From an uncultured Methanomassiliicoccus sp. (GTDB lineage: Archaea > Thermoplasmatota > Thermoplasmata > Methanomassiliicoccales > Methanomassiliicoccaceae), in the NCBI GenBank assembly GCA_905202485.1, contig CAJKRY010000009.1, positions 1 to 64,000 on the forward strand: a DNA stretch of 64,000 nucleotides. The letters are read 5' to 3'. The position numbers were made by a program, and so were the translations under genes. The notes beneath the pieces are model-generated. The model ran no database searches. It had not been told where the DNA came from and worked only from the letters and a program-made list of their open reading frames with translations. Of this stretch, positions 18,014 through 26,923 are shown piece by piece. Positions within the stretch are counted from its first letter, which is position 1. Each line of letters begins with the position of its first letter.

Positions 18014-19642
18014 ATGTCATCAAATCGAATTGTTAAGTTAGCCGCAGTTGTCATGCTAGTTTCATTTTTAGCGACAGCCTGTATCGCCATGCCGTCTTCA
18101 TCGGCTTCATCATCCTTTGCTCCAGACGGAGGTGTTTATGAATACAAAACTGAAGGTGTCAGTGCTGAAACATACAAAGCCACTATAACTGGATACACAG
18201 AAGGAGGTGAAGAATTCTTAACAATTCAAACAGGAATTGAAGGATATCCTGTGAAAGCGATCGGTTCTGATGCTTTCCGCAATTCCAGCGCATTGGAAGC
18301 AGTTGTAATTCCTGAGAGAGTTGACAGCATCGGTGATTATGCCTTTGCAGACTGCTCATCTCTGAAGGCTGCATATTTCATTGGAGACATGCCTGAGATG
18401 GGTAAAGGTGTCTTCGATAACGCTGCCAGCGGATTCACTGTATATTGCATGAATAAAGTCTGGAGCAATTATGATGACTACAGGACTGCTGTCTGGTCTC
18501 TTTATGAATATTCTGACAGCACCGGAGGAAGCTATTCTTATTATATTCTGAATGATGAAATTACTATCTTCAAACATATTTCTGGTGAGAATATTTCTAT
18601 TCCATCAACTATTGAAAATAATGGTAAAAGTTACAGGGTAGTTTCAATTGGTCCGGAATCATTCTACAAATGCAATGTTAAGACTGTTAAAATCGCCGAC
18701 GGAATCGAAAGGATCGAGGGCAGAGCTTTTTCATGGGAACACGATGAGGGCTCTCTCCTGAGTTCTATAATTTTTCCAGATACTCTTGTATCTATAGGTG
18801 ATGAGGCTTTCAGGAATTGCAAGTCATTGAAGACCGTGGATCTTCCAGAATCTCTGAAGTATATAGGCTTTGAGGCATTCAGGGACTCTTCGCTGACTTC
18901 TGCATATGTTCCAAATTCCGTAAGCTACGTTGGCGGAGGAGCATTCTACTGCTGTTATGATCTTAAGTCTGCAAAATTGAGCCAGAGCATGACTGAAATT
19001 CCTGAGAGAATGTTTGGCTACTGTTCGCATTTAACCTCAATTGCAATTCCCGACCGTATAACTGAAATTGAAAATTCAGCCTTCTATAAATGCGGTTTAA
19101 TTTCTGTAGATCTCAATGAAGTCGAGGCTGTCGAAAGAGAAGCATTCTACGGCTGCACTGATCTAAAATCCATTGATGCTGATGAAGTGAGAACAATCGG
19201 CAATGAAGCATTCTACGGCTGTACCTCGTTGAAGTCCATAGACTTTGATGAGATTCAATCCATCAGTTACAGGTCCTTTGGGAAATGCACTTCTCTTGAC
19301 TACGTCGTCTTTTCAGAAAGCCTGAAAGATCTCGGTGAAGACGCATTCCGCGGATGCACTTCTCTGTCTGGTTCATATTTCGAAGGTGCTATGCCGGCAA
19401 TAGGCGACAATGCTTTCAAAAATGCAGATTACGACTTTAAAGTTCATTACCTGAAGAGCAACGCAGCATCATGGTCTGGTTTCAATGCATATGACTCTGC
19501 AGTGTGGGATGGATTTTCACCCAGCAGCAGTTCAGGAATAGACAACTCACTGATGATACTGATTGCAGCAATCGCTGTGTTAGTGGTGCTGGTAGTTTCT
19601 ATTGTACTTATATTCAAAAAGAAAAAGGGACGCAGTCCCTGA
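18014..19642 (+). CDS. LRR (BspA-like) surface protein with C-terminal anchor
   Basis: 542 residues. A signal peptide (about 5-32, AAVVMLVSFLATACIAMPSSSA) is followed by BspA-type leucine-rich repeats of the form ...I...AF..C.SL.S...P..V..I...AF..., running to about residue 480. A linker and a C-terminal helix (LMILIAAIAVLVVLVVSIVLIF) end in KKKKGRSP. It is therefore displayed outside and held in the membrane. BspA-like repeats mediate binding to proteins or other cells in host-associated microbes. The ATG lies about 50 bp after a TTATTATA box (about 17959-17966). Confidence 0.88.
   Translation: MSSNRIVKLAAVVMLVSFLATACIAMPSSSASSSFAPDGGVYEYKTEGVSAETYKATITGYTEGGEEFLTIQTGIEGYPVKAIGSDAFRNSSALEAVVIPERVDSIGDYAFADCSSLKAAYFIGDMPEMGKGVFDNAASGFTVYCMNKVWSNYDDYRTAVWSLYEYSDSTGGSYSYYILNDEITIFKHISGENISIPSTIENNGKSYRVVSIGPESFYKCNVKTVKIADGIERIEGRAFSWEHDEGSLLSSIIFPDTLVSIGDEAFRNCKSLKTVDLPESLKYIGFEAFRDSSLTSAYVPNSVSYVGGGAFYCCYDLKSAKLSQSMTEIPERMFGYCSHLTSIAIPDRITEIENSAFYKCGLISVDLNEVEAVEREAFYGCTDLKSIDADEVRTIGNEAFYGCTSLKSIDFDEIQSISYRSFGKCTSLDYVVFSESLKDLGEDAFRGCTSLSGSYFEGAMPAIGDNAFKNADYDFKVHYLKSNAASWSGFNAYDSAVWDGFSPSSSSGIDNSLMILIAAIAVLVVLVVSIVLIFKKKKGRSP
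19626..19640 (+). terminator. Hairpin at the end of the LRR gene
   Basis: AGGGAC-GCA-GTCCCT, a 6-bp stem just before the TGA, followed by GATTTTTATAAT. A short intrinsic-type terminator. Confidence 0.4.
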
Positions 19643-19692
19643 TTTTTATAATATTAAGCTAGCTGAGATTAAATGCAATTCTGATTTATGCA

Positions 19693-20028
19693 TCAATCAA
19701 CTGTTGTCGATCCAGTCATAATGAACAAACCGGGTTCGTTACGCTGATCAACTTCAAAACGTACAGCATCCCATAATCTGGGAATCTCCTGCCATTTATC
19801 TATCAATCGAGGATTGTCGCCTTTCAGCAGCAGAGATATCTTTTGATCTGCTATCTGGAGATAATTCTGAAGAGTATCCTCATTCTATAAATCAAGTATG
19901 CTTTTAGCGTACTGCCTGCCAGTGGTGGTTTTTCCGCACCATTTGGGTCCGACGATTGGAACTGCACCTATTGAATCTAGGTGATCTTTTAATTCCTGAT
20001 CGATAAGTCTCGGCAGGTATTCAGGCAT
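19693..20028 (-). pseudogene. Truncated AAA ATPase (DUF4143-type) with in-frame TAG
   Basis: Reads MPEYLPRLIDQELKD... with Walker A GPKWCGKTTT, as at the start of the common archaeal/bacterial AAA_14-DUF4143 ATPases. An in-frame TAG at 19885-19887 (after codon 47) is followed without a frame change by 63 more codons of the same protein (NEDTLQNYL...GLFIMTGSTTVD). The frame ends at TGA 19693 just where the Walker B/sensor region should lead to the rest of the protein (usually over 380 residues). The TAG could be pyrrolysine in this lineage, but the missing three quarters make it a relic. Confidence 0.75.
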
Positions 20029-20144
20029 GAGTTGTCAGCTACCTAATGGGCTGTATGGTATTAAACTCATTGTGCAACTTGAGAATCCTAATCTATATCT
20101 CAAGTGATGCAGAAGGTATTCCTGTAGCTGGAGTATGTAAAAAT

Positions 20145-20903
20145 TCACTGCAGCGTGTAACCGCCGTCAATAATCAGTGATGTACCGGTTACCCAGGAGG
20201 ACTCATCAGATGCCAGATATAAGACTGCATAAGCTATGTCTTCAGGGGTCCCTAGTCTGCCGATCGGATGTAGGTTTGTAATCTCTTCAGCTTCCTTATC
20301 CCCGTGATTTTTTCTGAATAATTCTAAATCAGTCTCAACCCACGCGGGACATACGCTGTTGACTCTGATATTCTCCTTAGCAAAATCCAAGGCCATGCAC
20401 TTCATCATCATCTCAATTCCGCCTTTGGATGCGTTGTATGCAACATGTTTCTTCTGAGCGATGAATGCAGAAATTGAAGAGGTGAATATGATGCTTCCTC
20501 CCTTGTTCTTTCTCATGTAAGGAATAACGTATTTTGAACAGAGGAACTGAGCTTTCAGGTTGATGTCCATCAGTTCATCCCAGTCATCTTCTTCCAATTC
20601 AGAAATGTCATTGCCGTTGCCTGTGAACACAGCTGCATTGTTGAATAAAATGTCAATCCTGCCGTATTTTTTCTCAGTCTCTTCAAAGAGCTTTTTCACC
20701 TGTTCTGATTTGGAAATGTCTGTAACAATGTAATCAGCAGATCCGCCGTTTGATTTGATTGCTTCTGCAGTCTCTTTGAGAGGCTCTTTTCTTCTGCCGG
20801 CAATCATTACTTTGGCGCCTTCTTTAGCAAAAAGAATCGCGGTACCGCGGCCGATGCCGGTACCGCCTCCTGTTATCACTGCTACTTTTCCATTCAATCT
20901 CAT
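20145..20903 (-). CDS. Short-chain dehydrogenase/reductase
   Basis: 252 residues of the classical SDR family. The NAD(P) loop is TGGGTGIGR (about 11-19), then NNAAVFTGNG, the catalytic Ser region FTSSISAF, the YNASKGG Tyr/Lys pair, and the C-terminal WVTGTSLIIDGGYTLQ. The AGRR segment after beta-2 suggests NADP(H). Substrate not assignable. It starts 20 bp after the ABC ATPase gene, so it is the last gene of the importer operon; whether it acts on the imported compound is unknown. Confidence 0.9.
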   Translation of the reverse strand: MRLNGKVAVITGGGTGIGRGTAILFAKEGAKVMIAGRRKEPLKETAEAIKSNGGSADYIVTDISKSEQVKKLFEETEKKYGRIDILFNNAAVFTGNGNDISELEEDDWDELMDINLKAQFLCSKYVIPYMRKNKGGSIIFTSSISAFIAQKKHVAYNASKGGIEMMMKCMALDFAKENIRVNSVCPAWVETDLELFRKNHGDKEAEEITNLHPIGRLGTPEDIAYAVLYLASDESSWVTGTSLIIDGGYTLQ

Positions 20904-20923
20904 TTCGCTGCCTTCGATTATTT

Positions 20924-21733
20924 TCAGAATCTGTTAGCGTTGGATGCTCTGAACCTCTTTGGCAGGATATAAATCTCGCCGTCCGGGTCTGTACCGACTC
21001 TTGCATCCACTTCGTACACTTCCTCTATGAGATCTTCAGTAATCACTTTTTTAGGATCTCCGATAGTCTTGATCTCCCCTTTTTTCATGATTATGCATAA
21101 ATCACAGTAACGGGCCATGAGACTAATATCATGCTCTGCCACCAGGATGGTCATGTCAGTTTTTACCATTGCCTGCAGGTATTCCATCACTTCCAGTTTG
21201 TATTTCATATCTAAGTGGCTCGTCGGTTCGTCGACAAGCATCAGCCTGGGAGACTGAACATAGGCTTTGGCGATCATTGCACGCTGATATTCTCCCGAAG
21301 ACAGCATCGAAAGCTGTTTGTCTTTGAGGTGGTCCAAACCGAAACGCTTCATAGCGTCCATCGCGACGTCTTCATCATCGTCGCTTTCCCACCAGATGCT
21401 GTCAACGTAAGGGTGTCTTCCCAGCATCACCAAATCCATGACGGACATGCCGAAGGTTCCTCTGCTTTCGGCAGGCACGTTTGCCACTAGTTTTGCCAAA
21501 GCTGAAGCTTTCTTTCCTTTGGTGCTCTCGCCGTCAATGAATATCTCGCCGGAAGTGGGTTCGTGAATCTTGCAGATGCATTTCATCATCGTTGACTTTC
21601 CACAGCCGTTCGGTCCGATGAGACCGACCATCTGTCCGCTGCCGATTGAATAATTGACACCTTTCAAAGCTTCAAAGTCGCCGTAGCATTTCCTTAAATC
21701 TTTAACTTCTAAAAGAGGAACATCATCCATCAT
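20924..21733 (-). CDS. BtuD/FecE-type importer ATPase, cluster 1
   Basis: 269 residues. Walker A GPNGCGKSTM, Q-loop replaced in context by NVPAESRGTFGMSVMDLVMLG, signature LSSGEYQRAM, Walker B LMLVDEPTSHLD, switch His in AEHDISLMARY. This is the FecCDE/BtuCD family that powers uptake of iron chelates, haem or corrinoids. The protein is nearly identical in plan to the cluster 3 ATPase (47.4 kb), including the odd SSGE signature and the C-terminal VYEVDARVGTDPDGEIYILPK. It overlaps the upstream permease fusion by 11 bp. Confidence 0.92.
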   Translation of the reverse strand: MMDDVPLLEVKDLRKCYGDFEALKGVNYSIGSGQMVGLIGPNGCGKSTMMKCICKIHEPTSGEIFIDGESTKGKKASALAKLVANVPAESRGTFGMSVMDLVMLGRHPYVDSIWWESDDDEDVAMDAMKRFGLDHLKDKQLSMLSSGEYQRAMIAKAYVQSPRLMLVDEPTSHLDMKYKLEVMEYLQAMVKTDMTILVAEHDISLMARYCDLCIIMKKGEIKTIGDPKKVITEDLIEEVYEVDARVGTDPDGEIYILPKRFRASNANRF

Positions 21734-24560
21734 AGTTCCCTCCTTTTTTGATCAGCATGTAAGCAAACACCGGAGTGCCGATGATTGCTGTAATGGCACC
21801 AACAGGCAGTTCAAGCGGCATGAGAGCCATTCTTGCGATGATGTCTGAGGAAAGCATCAGCATTGCTCCCAGAATAATGCTTGCCGGCATGACAAGACGG
21901 TTGTCCCCGCCCATCAGCAGGCGGCAGGCATGGGGCACCACCAGACCCACAAATCCGATTATGCCTACAAAGGCAACGCAGATAGCAGTTAGAATTGAAG
22001 CGATTACAAGCATTATCCTGTTGAATGTTTTCACATTGAGACCCATCTGTTTGGCCTGTTCTTCTCCCAATACTACCAAATTAAACTCTCTGGCCCACAG
22101 CAGGGAGATCAGTGAAATGCCCATTGCCGGGATGAAGATCAGCCAGGCATTCTCCCAGCTTACAGTTGAGAAGCTGCCGAAGAGCCAGTACATTACATCC
22201 TGCAGCTTATTGCCTGCAAGAGAAACAAATATAGTCTGTATCGACGAGAATGCAAATCCAACGATCACACCGCCTAAGATGTAATTTACCGAGTTTCCTC
22301 CTGACTTCTCAGCGATGAACATTGTAGCTGCAAAAGCCAAAAGACCGCCGGCAATGGCTGCTACTGGTATGATATAATTAGAATCAGGAGAAAGGAAGGG
22401 CAGCGTGATGTTGAAGGCCATTGCGGCCACGGCGATGCAGCCGGCTCCAGAAGATACTCCGGTAATGTAAGGATCAACGAGAGGATTCCTGATGATGGCC
22501 TGATACATGCAGCCGGCTATCGATAACCCGACTCCCACCGCTATAGCGCCGATCGCCCTCGGCAGCCTGGCATTGTAAATGTAAAGTTCCATTGTATTCA
22601 GCGGGTCTCCGTTCAGAGTCTTCTGGATTGATGATACTAAAGAAGCAGCGGCATCGCTTATGGGCATGATTCCGCCGGAAGAAATTGAAAGCGAGATGAA
22701 GAACGCTATGACGGACATCACCGTGCCGAAAACTGCTATGTAAACGAATCTCCTCTTTTTCCTCTTTACTTCACTCAGGCCGCTGTCATCGCGGTATTTT
22801 AAGAGGTAAATCAAAAGGACGATCATGGCAGCTATAAGCGCAAATGTCAGGTACCAGGACCAGTGGCTGAAACCGTATGTCGGAGAACTGTTGTTGTTAG
22901 TTGGAGGCAGAGTACCGGAAGCGTCTATGCAGTAGACAAATCCGCCGTCATTTGCGACGTAGATATTTCCTTCAAGAACTGTCGGCTGCACCATGGAGTA
23001 TGATGTATTGGTGTAAGGTTCGACAGCAACTTTTTGTAAAATTTTGCCGGAAGCCGCGCTTATTGATACCAGCGATCCGCCGGCAGAATATTCCATAGCG
23101 TAGATTATTCCGTCTGCCTCTGTCATGTCGCCTTTAATGTAATTTATGTACTCACTTTTCCAGACTTCATTTCCGTCCCAGTCAAGCTTGTAAATGTTAA
23201 ATTCATGATAAAATATGAAACCGTCTTCCTGCATGACAGGATTGCTGGTAAGATAGTCATGCTGCCAGAGTTCTTCTCCTGTCAGAGGGTCAAGCATCAG
23301 CATGTATCCGCTGGTTTTAGACATCTCCCCGTCGCTGCAACAGACAATGATGCTTTCCGGAGCAATTGAAATGCTGTCCACAGACCCGGGATTTCTTTTG
23401 CCGTCCGGCATGTAGTTAACTACCTCTCTGTTCCAGATCAGGCTGCCTGTGCTGGAATTTATGGCATACACATAACCTTCGTAGTTTCCAATGTAAAGAA
23501 TGCGTTCTCCGTTTACGGTGGCAAAGGTCGGTTTGACATAATATATGCAGCCGTTGGTCTGGTAGGTCCAGATATTTTCAGCTTTTTCTTTTGTTACGGA
23601 ATAGCAGTAAACTTTGCCGTCCGCCGAGCCGAAATACAAAGCTCCTGAATCATACGCAGGAGTCGAGGGCCCTGAACGGAATGTTCTGCCCGTCCAGTCG
23701 ATAGCTCCGTTTTCATCTCTCGGCGGATTGAAGGGAATGTTCTCAGTCCAGTACAGCTCGCCTGTAAACCTGTCTAAACAGTAAACGTTTTCATTGCTGG
23801 CGCAGACGATTATCAGATCTCCGATAATCAAAGGAGTCGTGAGTTCGTCTCCGCTTCCGATGTCATAGCTGTATTTCCAAATCTCTTCTCCGCTGTCTTT
23901 ATTCAGGCAGTGGAGAGCAGGCAGGGTTTTCGGAGTCTTGTTTCCTGAAGATGTGAAGTAGATGTAATCATCAGCACTGACGATGCCTGAATCAATGTAA
24001 CCGTTGTTTGTCGGGAAATACCAGCTCGGAGGAGTTGTGAGATTTTCAGGACCGTAAGACTCAGAAACATTCTCTGACGAAGAAGATCCGCCGATTGTCG
24101 TCCAGGCTTCCGGATGCTGAAGCGTTACTATTGGGCATATGACTTCTTTTGTATCAGGATAAAATCCCCAGGCGAAAGTTTTTCCGTCGTAGGAGGAAGA
24201 GGCTGTGACTTTCTTATCATACTGCCAGTTTCCTTCATTATCCAAAGTATAAAGCTTCCAGGATGTGGAGATGCTGTTTCCTGAGCTGCCTTTAATCATC
24301 GTGTTTGAAAACTCATTGATTTTAGTCACAGAACTGTTGGCTTCGAGGCTTATGCCCGCTGCAGACAGCGATGCCTTGGTGACGTCTAAGTAGGATGTAC
24401 CGGACGCGGCATCTACCCACTGCGTCTCACCGTTGCCGTAGTCTATGAGAATCTGCGGCGTTTTTTCATCGGATGCGCTCGCACTGCTTATTGATGGAAC
24501 GACCGCTACAGCAATAATCACTGCCACGATCAGTACCGACAAAATCCGCCGGTTATTCAA
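21723..24560 (-). CDS. Fusion: DUF4430 + PQQ beta-propeller + BtuC/FecCD permease
   Basis: 945 residues. After a signal peptide (1-29) comes a DUF4430/transcobalamin-like domain (about 35-135, LIDYGNGETQWVD...SWKLYTL). PQQ/WD-like propeller repeats follow to about 560 (repeated YFGSADGKVYCYS and YIGNYEGYVYAIN elements). A transmembrane helix after GFSHWSWY (about 565-590) leads to a complete FecCD permease (about 605-945: RLPRAIGAIAVGVGLSIAGCMYQAIIRNPL, GFVGLVVPHACRLL). Thus an extracellular sensor/binder is covalently fixed to the importer channel. The same modules are two genes in cluster 3 (44.3 and 46.3 kb). It overlaps the SBP gene by 4 bp. Confidence 0.88.
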   Translation of the reverse strand: MNNRRILSVLIVAVIIAVAVVPSISSASASDEKTPQILIDYGNGETQWVDAASGTSYLDVTKASLSAAGISLEANSSVTKINEFSNTMIKGSSGNSISTSWKLYTLDNEGNWQYDKKVTASSSYDGKTFAWGFYPDTKEVICPIVTLQHPEAWTTIGGSSSSENVSESYGPENLTTPPSWYFPTNNGYIDSGIVSADDYIYFTSSGNKTPKTLPALHCLNKDSGEEIWKYSYDIGSGDELTTPLIIGDLIIVCASNENVYCLDRFTGELYWTENIPFNPPRDENGAIDWTGRTFRSGPSTPAYDSGALYFGSADGKVYCYSVTKEKAENIWTYQTNGCIYYVKPTFATVNGERILYIGNYEGYVYAINSSTGSLIWNREVVNYMPDGKRNPGSVDSISIAPESIIVCCSDGEMSKTSGYMLMLDPLTGEELWQHDYLTSNPVMQEDGFIFYHEFNIYKLDWDGNEVWKSEYINYIKGDMTEADGIIYAMEYSAGGSLVSISAASGKILQKVAVEPYTNTSYSMVQPTVLEGNIYVANDGGFVYCIDASGTLPPTNNNSSPTYGFSHWSWYLTFALIAAMIVLLIYLLKYRDDSGLSEVKRKKRRFVYIAVFGTVMSVIAFFISLSISSGGIMPISDAAASLVSSIQKTLNGDPLNTMELYIYNARLPRAIGAIAVGVGLSIAGCMYQAIIRNPLVDPYITGVSSGAGCIAVAAMAFNITLPFLSPDSNYIIPVAAIAGGLLAFAATMFIAEKSGGNSVNYILGGVIVGFAFSSIQTIFVSLAGNKLQDVMYWLFGSFSTVSWENAWLIFIPAMGISLISLLWAREFNLVVLGEEQAKQMGLNVKTFNRIMLVIASILTAICVAFVGIIGFVGLVVPHACRLLMGGDNRLVMPASIILGAMLMLSSDIIARMALMPLELPVGAITAIIGTPVFAYMLIKKGGNYDG

Positions 24561-25939
24561 AGGAACACCTCATTTTGATATTTCAGATACATTCTGTAGT
24601 CGTCGCCGAAGAATTTGGGGACTACGTCCTGTGAGTTTTTCTTAAGAAATTGGTCTGGGTGAATGATTTTTGCTATCAGTTCAGTGGCTTCTCCCAGCCT
24701 CGGGCCGGACCTTGAAAGAAGATCGCCTGCCTTGCCGCTGAAAATATAAATTTCTCCGTTTTTATAAGCCGGGGTGTCTTTCCAGATATCATTGAGCCCG
24801 CTGACGATCTTGTCATATTCTTCCTGAGTTCCGACATATGTTTCGGAAATGAGGATTATGACTTCAGGCTGCTTGGAATGCATGGCTTCAATCCCTACCT
24901 GCACCCAGGTCTGGCTCTGATCATCGAAGACATTCTTTCCTCCGACCATGGAGACTATGTCAGAAATGTAAGTTGATTTTCCTGATGTGTAAGGAGCATT
25001 GTTGGTCGACAAACTGATGAATATATTTTTGTCAGGCTCGTTTCCTACAATGCCTGTAATGGTATCTATTGTAGTATTGATGGAATTGATTATCTTGTTT
25101 CCAGTTTCACTGTATCCCAGGGCTGAAGACACGATCCACATGTTGTTGTAAACCATATCCATTCCAGTGGTGTCGTAAAGCACCACACAATTAATGCCAG
25201 ATTTTCTTAGTTTATCGGCCATGTGGGTGTGCGATCCTACTCCCTTGTCGCAGAACACTATGTCCGGCGCCAGTCCGACTATTTTTTCGTAGTTTGGATC
25301 AGTATAGCCGCCGATAACCTCAATTTCTCCGCCGTTCTGCTTGTCTACGATCTCATCAGGATAATTGCTGTACAGATCGGTTCCTACGAGCAGTTCAGCT
25401 CCTCCTGCCGCGACGATCATTTCTGTGATTGTCGGCGAGAGGCTTACAATCCTCAGCTGGTTTCCTGTGGCTGCGGAAGCTCCGTTTTTGCCGTAGCCGT
25501 AGTATTCAAAGCCGGTGGCGTCTACGCCGGGGATCAGGTCTTCTGAATCTGAAGCTCTGGCCCATGCCAGAAGTGTATAGTCTGCAACATTTACTTCCAG
25601 AGGCGACTTTTCAATTTTAATCCACTCTTTTTCCTGCAGTGCGTAGAGAGTCCAGGGTTTATCAGGCAGCGACTCCTGTCCGTTTATTGAAATTATCTTG
25701 TCGCCGCTGATGATGAGCTCATAATCGTTGATGCTGCACGCTTCCTCTAAAAGTTCTATGCCGCTCATCCCTTCCTGCAGGGAAATCTCTGTCCAAGTGA
25801 TATCCCAGTAACCAAAGTCGATGACCAATCCTTCCTTATCATCTTCAGCCGTTGATGTCGTGCCGATGAACGGCAGGGCAGCAACAATCAGAACGGCAAT
25901 GACAACGGAGGCAGTTAGCTTGACTTTGGCGGGCTCCAT
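24557..25939 (-). CDS. DUF4430 + BtuF-type substrate-binding protein, cluster 1
   Basis: 460 residues. A signal/anchor helix (8-30) is followed by a DUF4430 domain (about 37-135: LVIDFGYWDITWTEISL, KPWTLYALQEKEW). The BtuF/FhuD-type periplasmic-binding fold follows from about 160 (RIVSLSPTITEMIVAAGGAELLVGTDLYSNYP) to the end (GEIYIFSGKAGDLLSRSGPRLGEATELIAKI). DUF4430 is related to the C-terminal domain of transcobalamin/intrinsic factor, so the fusion joins two corrinoid-type binding folds. It is the first gene of the cluster 1 operon. A minus-strand GAGGGTG ribosome binding site precedes the ATG. Its paralogue at 42.9 kb has the same order. Confidence 0.88.
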   Translation of the reverse strand: MEPAKVKLTASVVIAVLIVAALPFIGTTSTAEDDKEGLVIDFGYWDITWTEISLQEGMSGIELLEEACSINDYELIISGDKIISINGQESLPDKPWTLYALQEKEWIKIEKSPLEVNVADYTLLAWARASDSEDLIPGVDATGFEYYGYGKNGASAATGNQLRIVSLSPTITEMIVAAGGAELLVGTDLYSNYPDEIVDKQNGGEIEVIGGYTDPNYEKIVGLAPDIVFCDKGVGSHTHMADKLRKSGINCVVLYDTTGMDMVYNNMWIVSSALGYSETGNKIINSINTTIDTITGIVGNEPDKNIFISLSTNNAPYTSGKSTYISDIVSMVGGKNVFDDQSQTWVQVGIEAMHSKQPEVIILISETYVGTQEEYDKIVSGLNDIWKDTPAYKNGEIYIFSGKAGDLLSRSGPRLGEATELIAKIIHPDQFLKKNSQDVVPKFFGDDYRMYLKYQNEVFL

Positions 25940-26330
25940 GTCAGCACCCTCTTGTTAATACTGCCGAGGGTATCAAATGCCTCAAATCTCCGCAGAGCAG
26001 ATGCACTCTCTGCGCCTCAAAATTATGTATTGTATTGTTATGTCGGAATTTTTGAGACATTCTCGGATCCCCCGCCACTATTTCTGGGATGCCTTACTGT
26101 TTTAAAAGAGTATCCTCGATTTGTAACCATATAGCTGATATTCGGAAAAATTGGGAAATATCATCCAATGAATGTCTGTACAACAGCCAATTCTGAAACA
26201 TGTGGATGATATGGATGCAGTGCTTCTCGCCGACTCTCGTAAAAATGTAAAAACGCTCTTGAGTTGGCGGGATTCATCTTTCTTCCTATTTTGGTCATTT
26301 GCTTATAAATACTACCCTAATTGATATTGG
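25940..26330. promoter_or_regulatory. Divergent control region between importer cluster 1 and the surface gene island
   Basis: A region without a convincing protein gene. Near the minus-strand operon it holds a 7-bp hairpin (CGCAGAG...CTCTGCG, about 25991-26014) in the presumed leader. It also holds the inverted motif pair described separately, and a TATA box GCTTATAAATA (26301-26311) facing right. I looked for a cobalamin riboswitch core and did not find one. Confidence 0.4.
26158..26212. promoter_or_regulatory. Inverted pair of the shared 10-mer
   Basis: ATATCATCCA (26158-26167, within AATATCATCCAATG 26157-26170) and TGGATGATAT (26203-26212) are perfect inverted copies 45 bp apart. The left one matches the cobN promoter over 14 bases. 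They lie between importer cluster 1 (minus) and the right-facing promoter at 26301, so could control either. Confidence 0.5.
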
Positions 26331-26444
26331 ATGCAATCTCCAATAGGAGGGGATAACAGACACAGAAAAATCACAAAAATCCAAATGGAGAAGGGTGGAG
26401 AGTTAGGAGCTCTCCGCCCTTTAACACCCTGCCGCCTAAAATGA
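26331..26444 (+). CDS. Possible 37-residue leaderless small protein or structured RNA
   Basis: ATG 26331 lies 20-30 bp after a TATA box (GCTTATAAATA, 26301-26311), the spacing of leaderless genes here. The frame of 37 codons (MQSPIGGDNRHRKI...) ends at TGA 26442-26444. The same stretch folds into strong hairpins: a 12-bp stem with one G-T pair (AAGGGTGGAGAG 26391-26402 with CTCTCCGCCCTT 26410-26421) and TGCCGCC...GGTGGCA (about 26430-26458). It may therefore be a non-coding RNA or an attenuator instead. Confidence 0.35.
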   Translation: MQSPIGGDNRHRKITKIQMEKGGELGALRPLTPCRLK

Positions 26445-26456
26445 CTTGCGCGGTGG

Positions 26457-26497
26457 CATGATGAATTTAATTATTCATCATGAATGTTATATAAATA
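26457..26497 (+). promoter_or_regulatory. 10-bp inverted repeat abutting a TATA box
   Basis: CATGATGAAT (26457-26466) and ATTCATCATG (26473-26482) are perfect arms around TTAATT. GTTATATAAATACA (about 26485-26498) follows at once, a strong TATA box. The downstream RNA would start near 26520. It has a GGAGG ribosome binding site (near 26546) before very short ORFs (ATG 26557, 5 codons; TTG about 26561, 41 codons). The arms look like a dimeric operator. Confidence 0.5.
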
Positions 26498-26908
26498 CAT
26501 TTGGACAGGCTGATTTTCTGGTCTATTGTACTCTGATGGAGATTAGGAGGGGTATATGATTGGATACATCTGATACAGCATTGATTCCTAGCAGGACAAT
26601 AAATCTGAATGGGTTCATTTATTACATGAATGCCAGCACGCAATCAATCAAATGTGTTTATGTGTCTGGTCATCGTGTAAAATGATCTGAATGTTACATT
26701 TTGATTATTTAATGCAACCTTCTTTTCAGTTTTTTGTTTTGTTGGAACAGATTTTCATCCCATTGTTTGTCACTCAACCTGAGCAAGTCAAGAGTGATTG
26801 AAAGTCTGATCAAAACGTCAACATAATATGAAAACTAGCCTCATCAAGACTTCTAAAATCTGGCGGGGCGGCTGCAAACGTCAAAGTTTGCAGTGATGAT
26901 GAAATAAT
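26498..26908. other. Leader region before the surface gene island
   Basis: No convincing gene. Contains the short ORFs noted above, a 22-codon frame at 26828-26896, a TATA-like CATAATATG near 26822, and a perfect 8-bp hairpin CTGCAAAC-GTCAAA-GTTTGCAG (26872-26893). The hairpin lies in the probable 5' leader of the next gene. Confidence 0.4.
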
Positions 26909-26923
26909 ATGGAGATAAATATC

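Noticed and set aside
25940..26330. Cobalamin riboswitch before the importer or surface genes
   Set aside because: I found no B12-box-like core or matching long-range pairing; only simple hairpins and the 10-bp motif.
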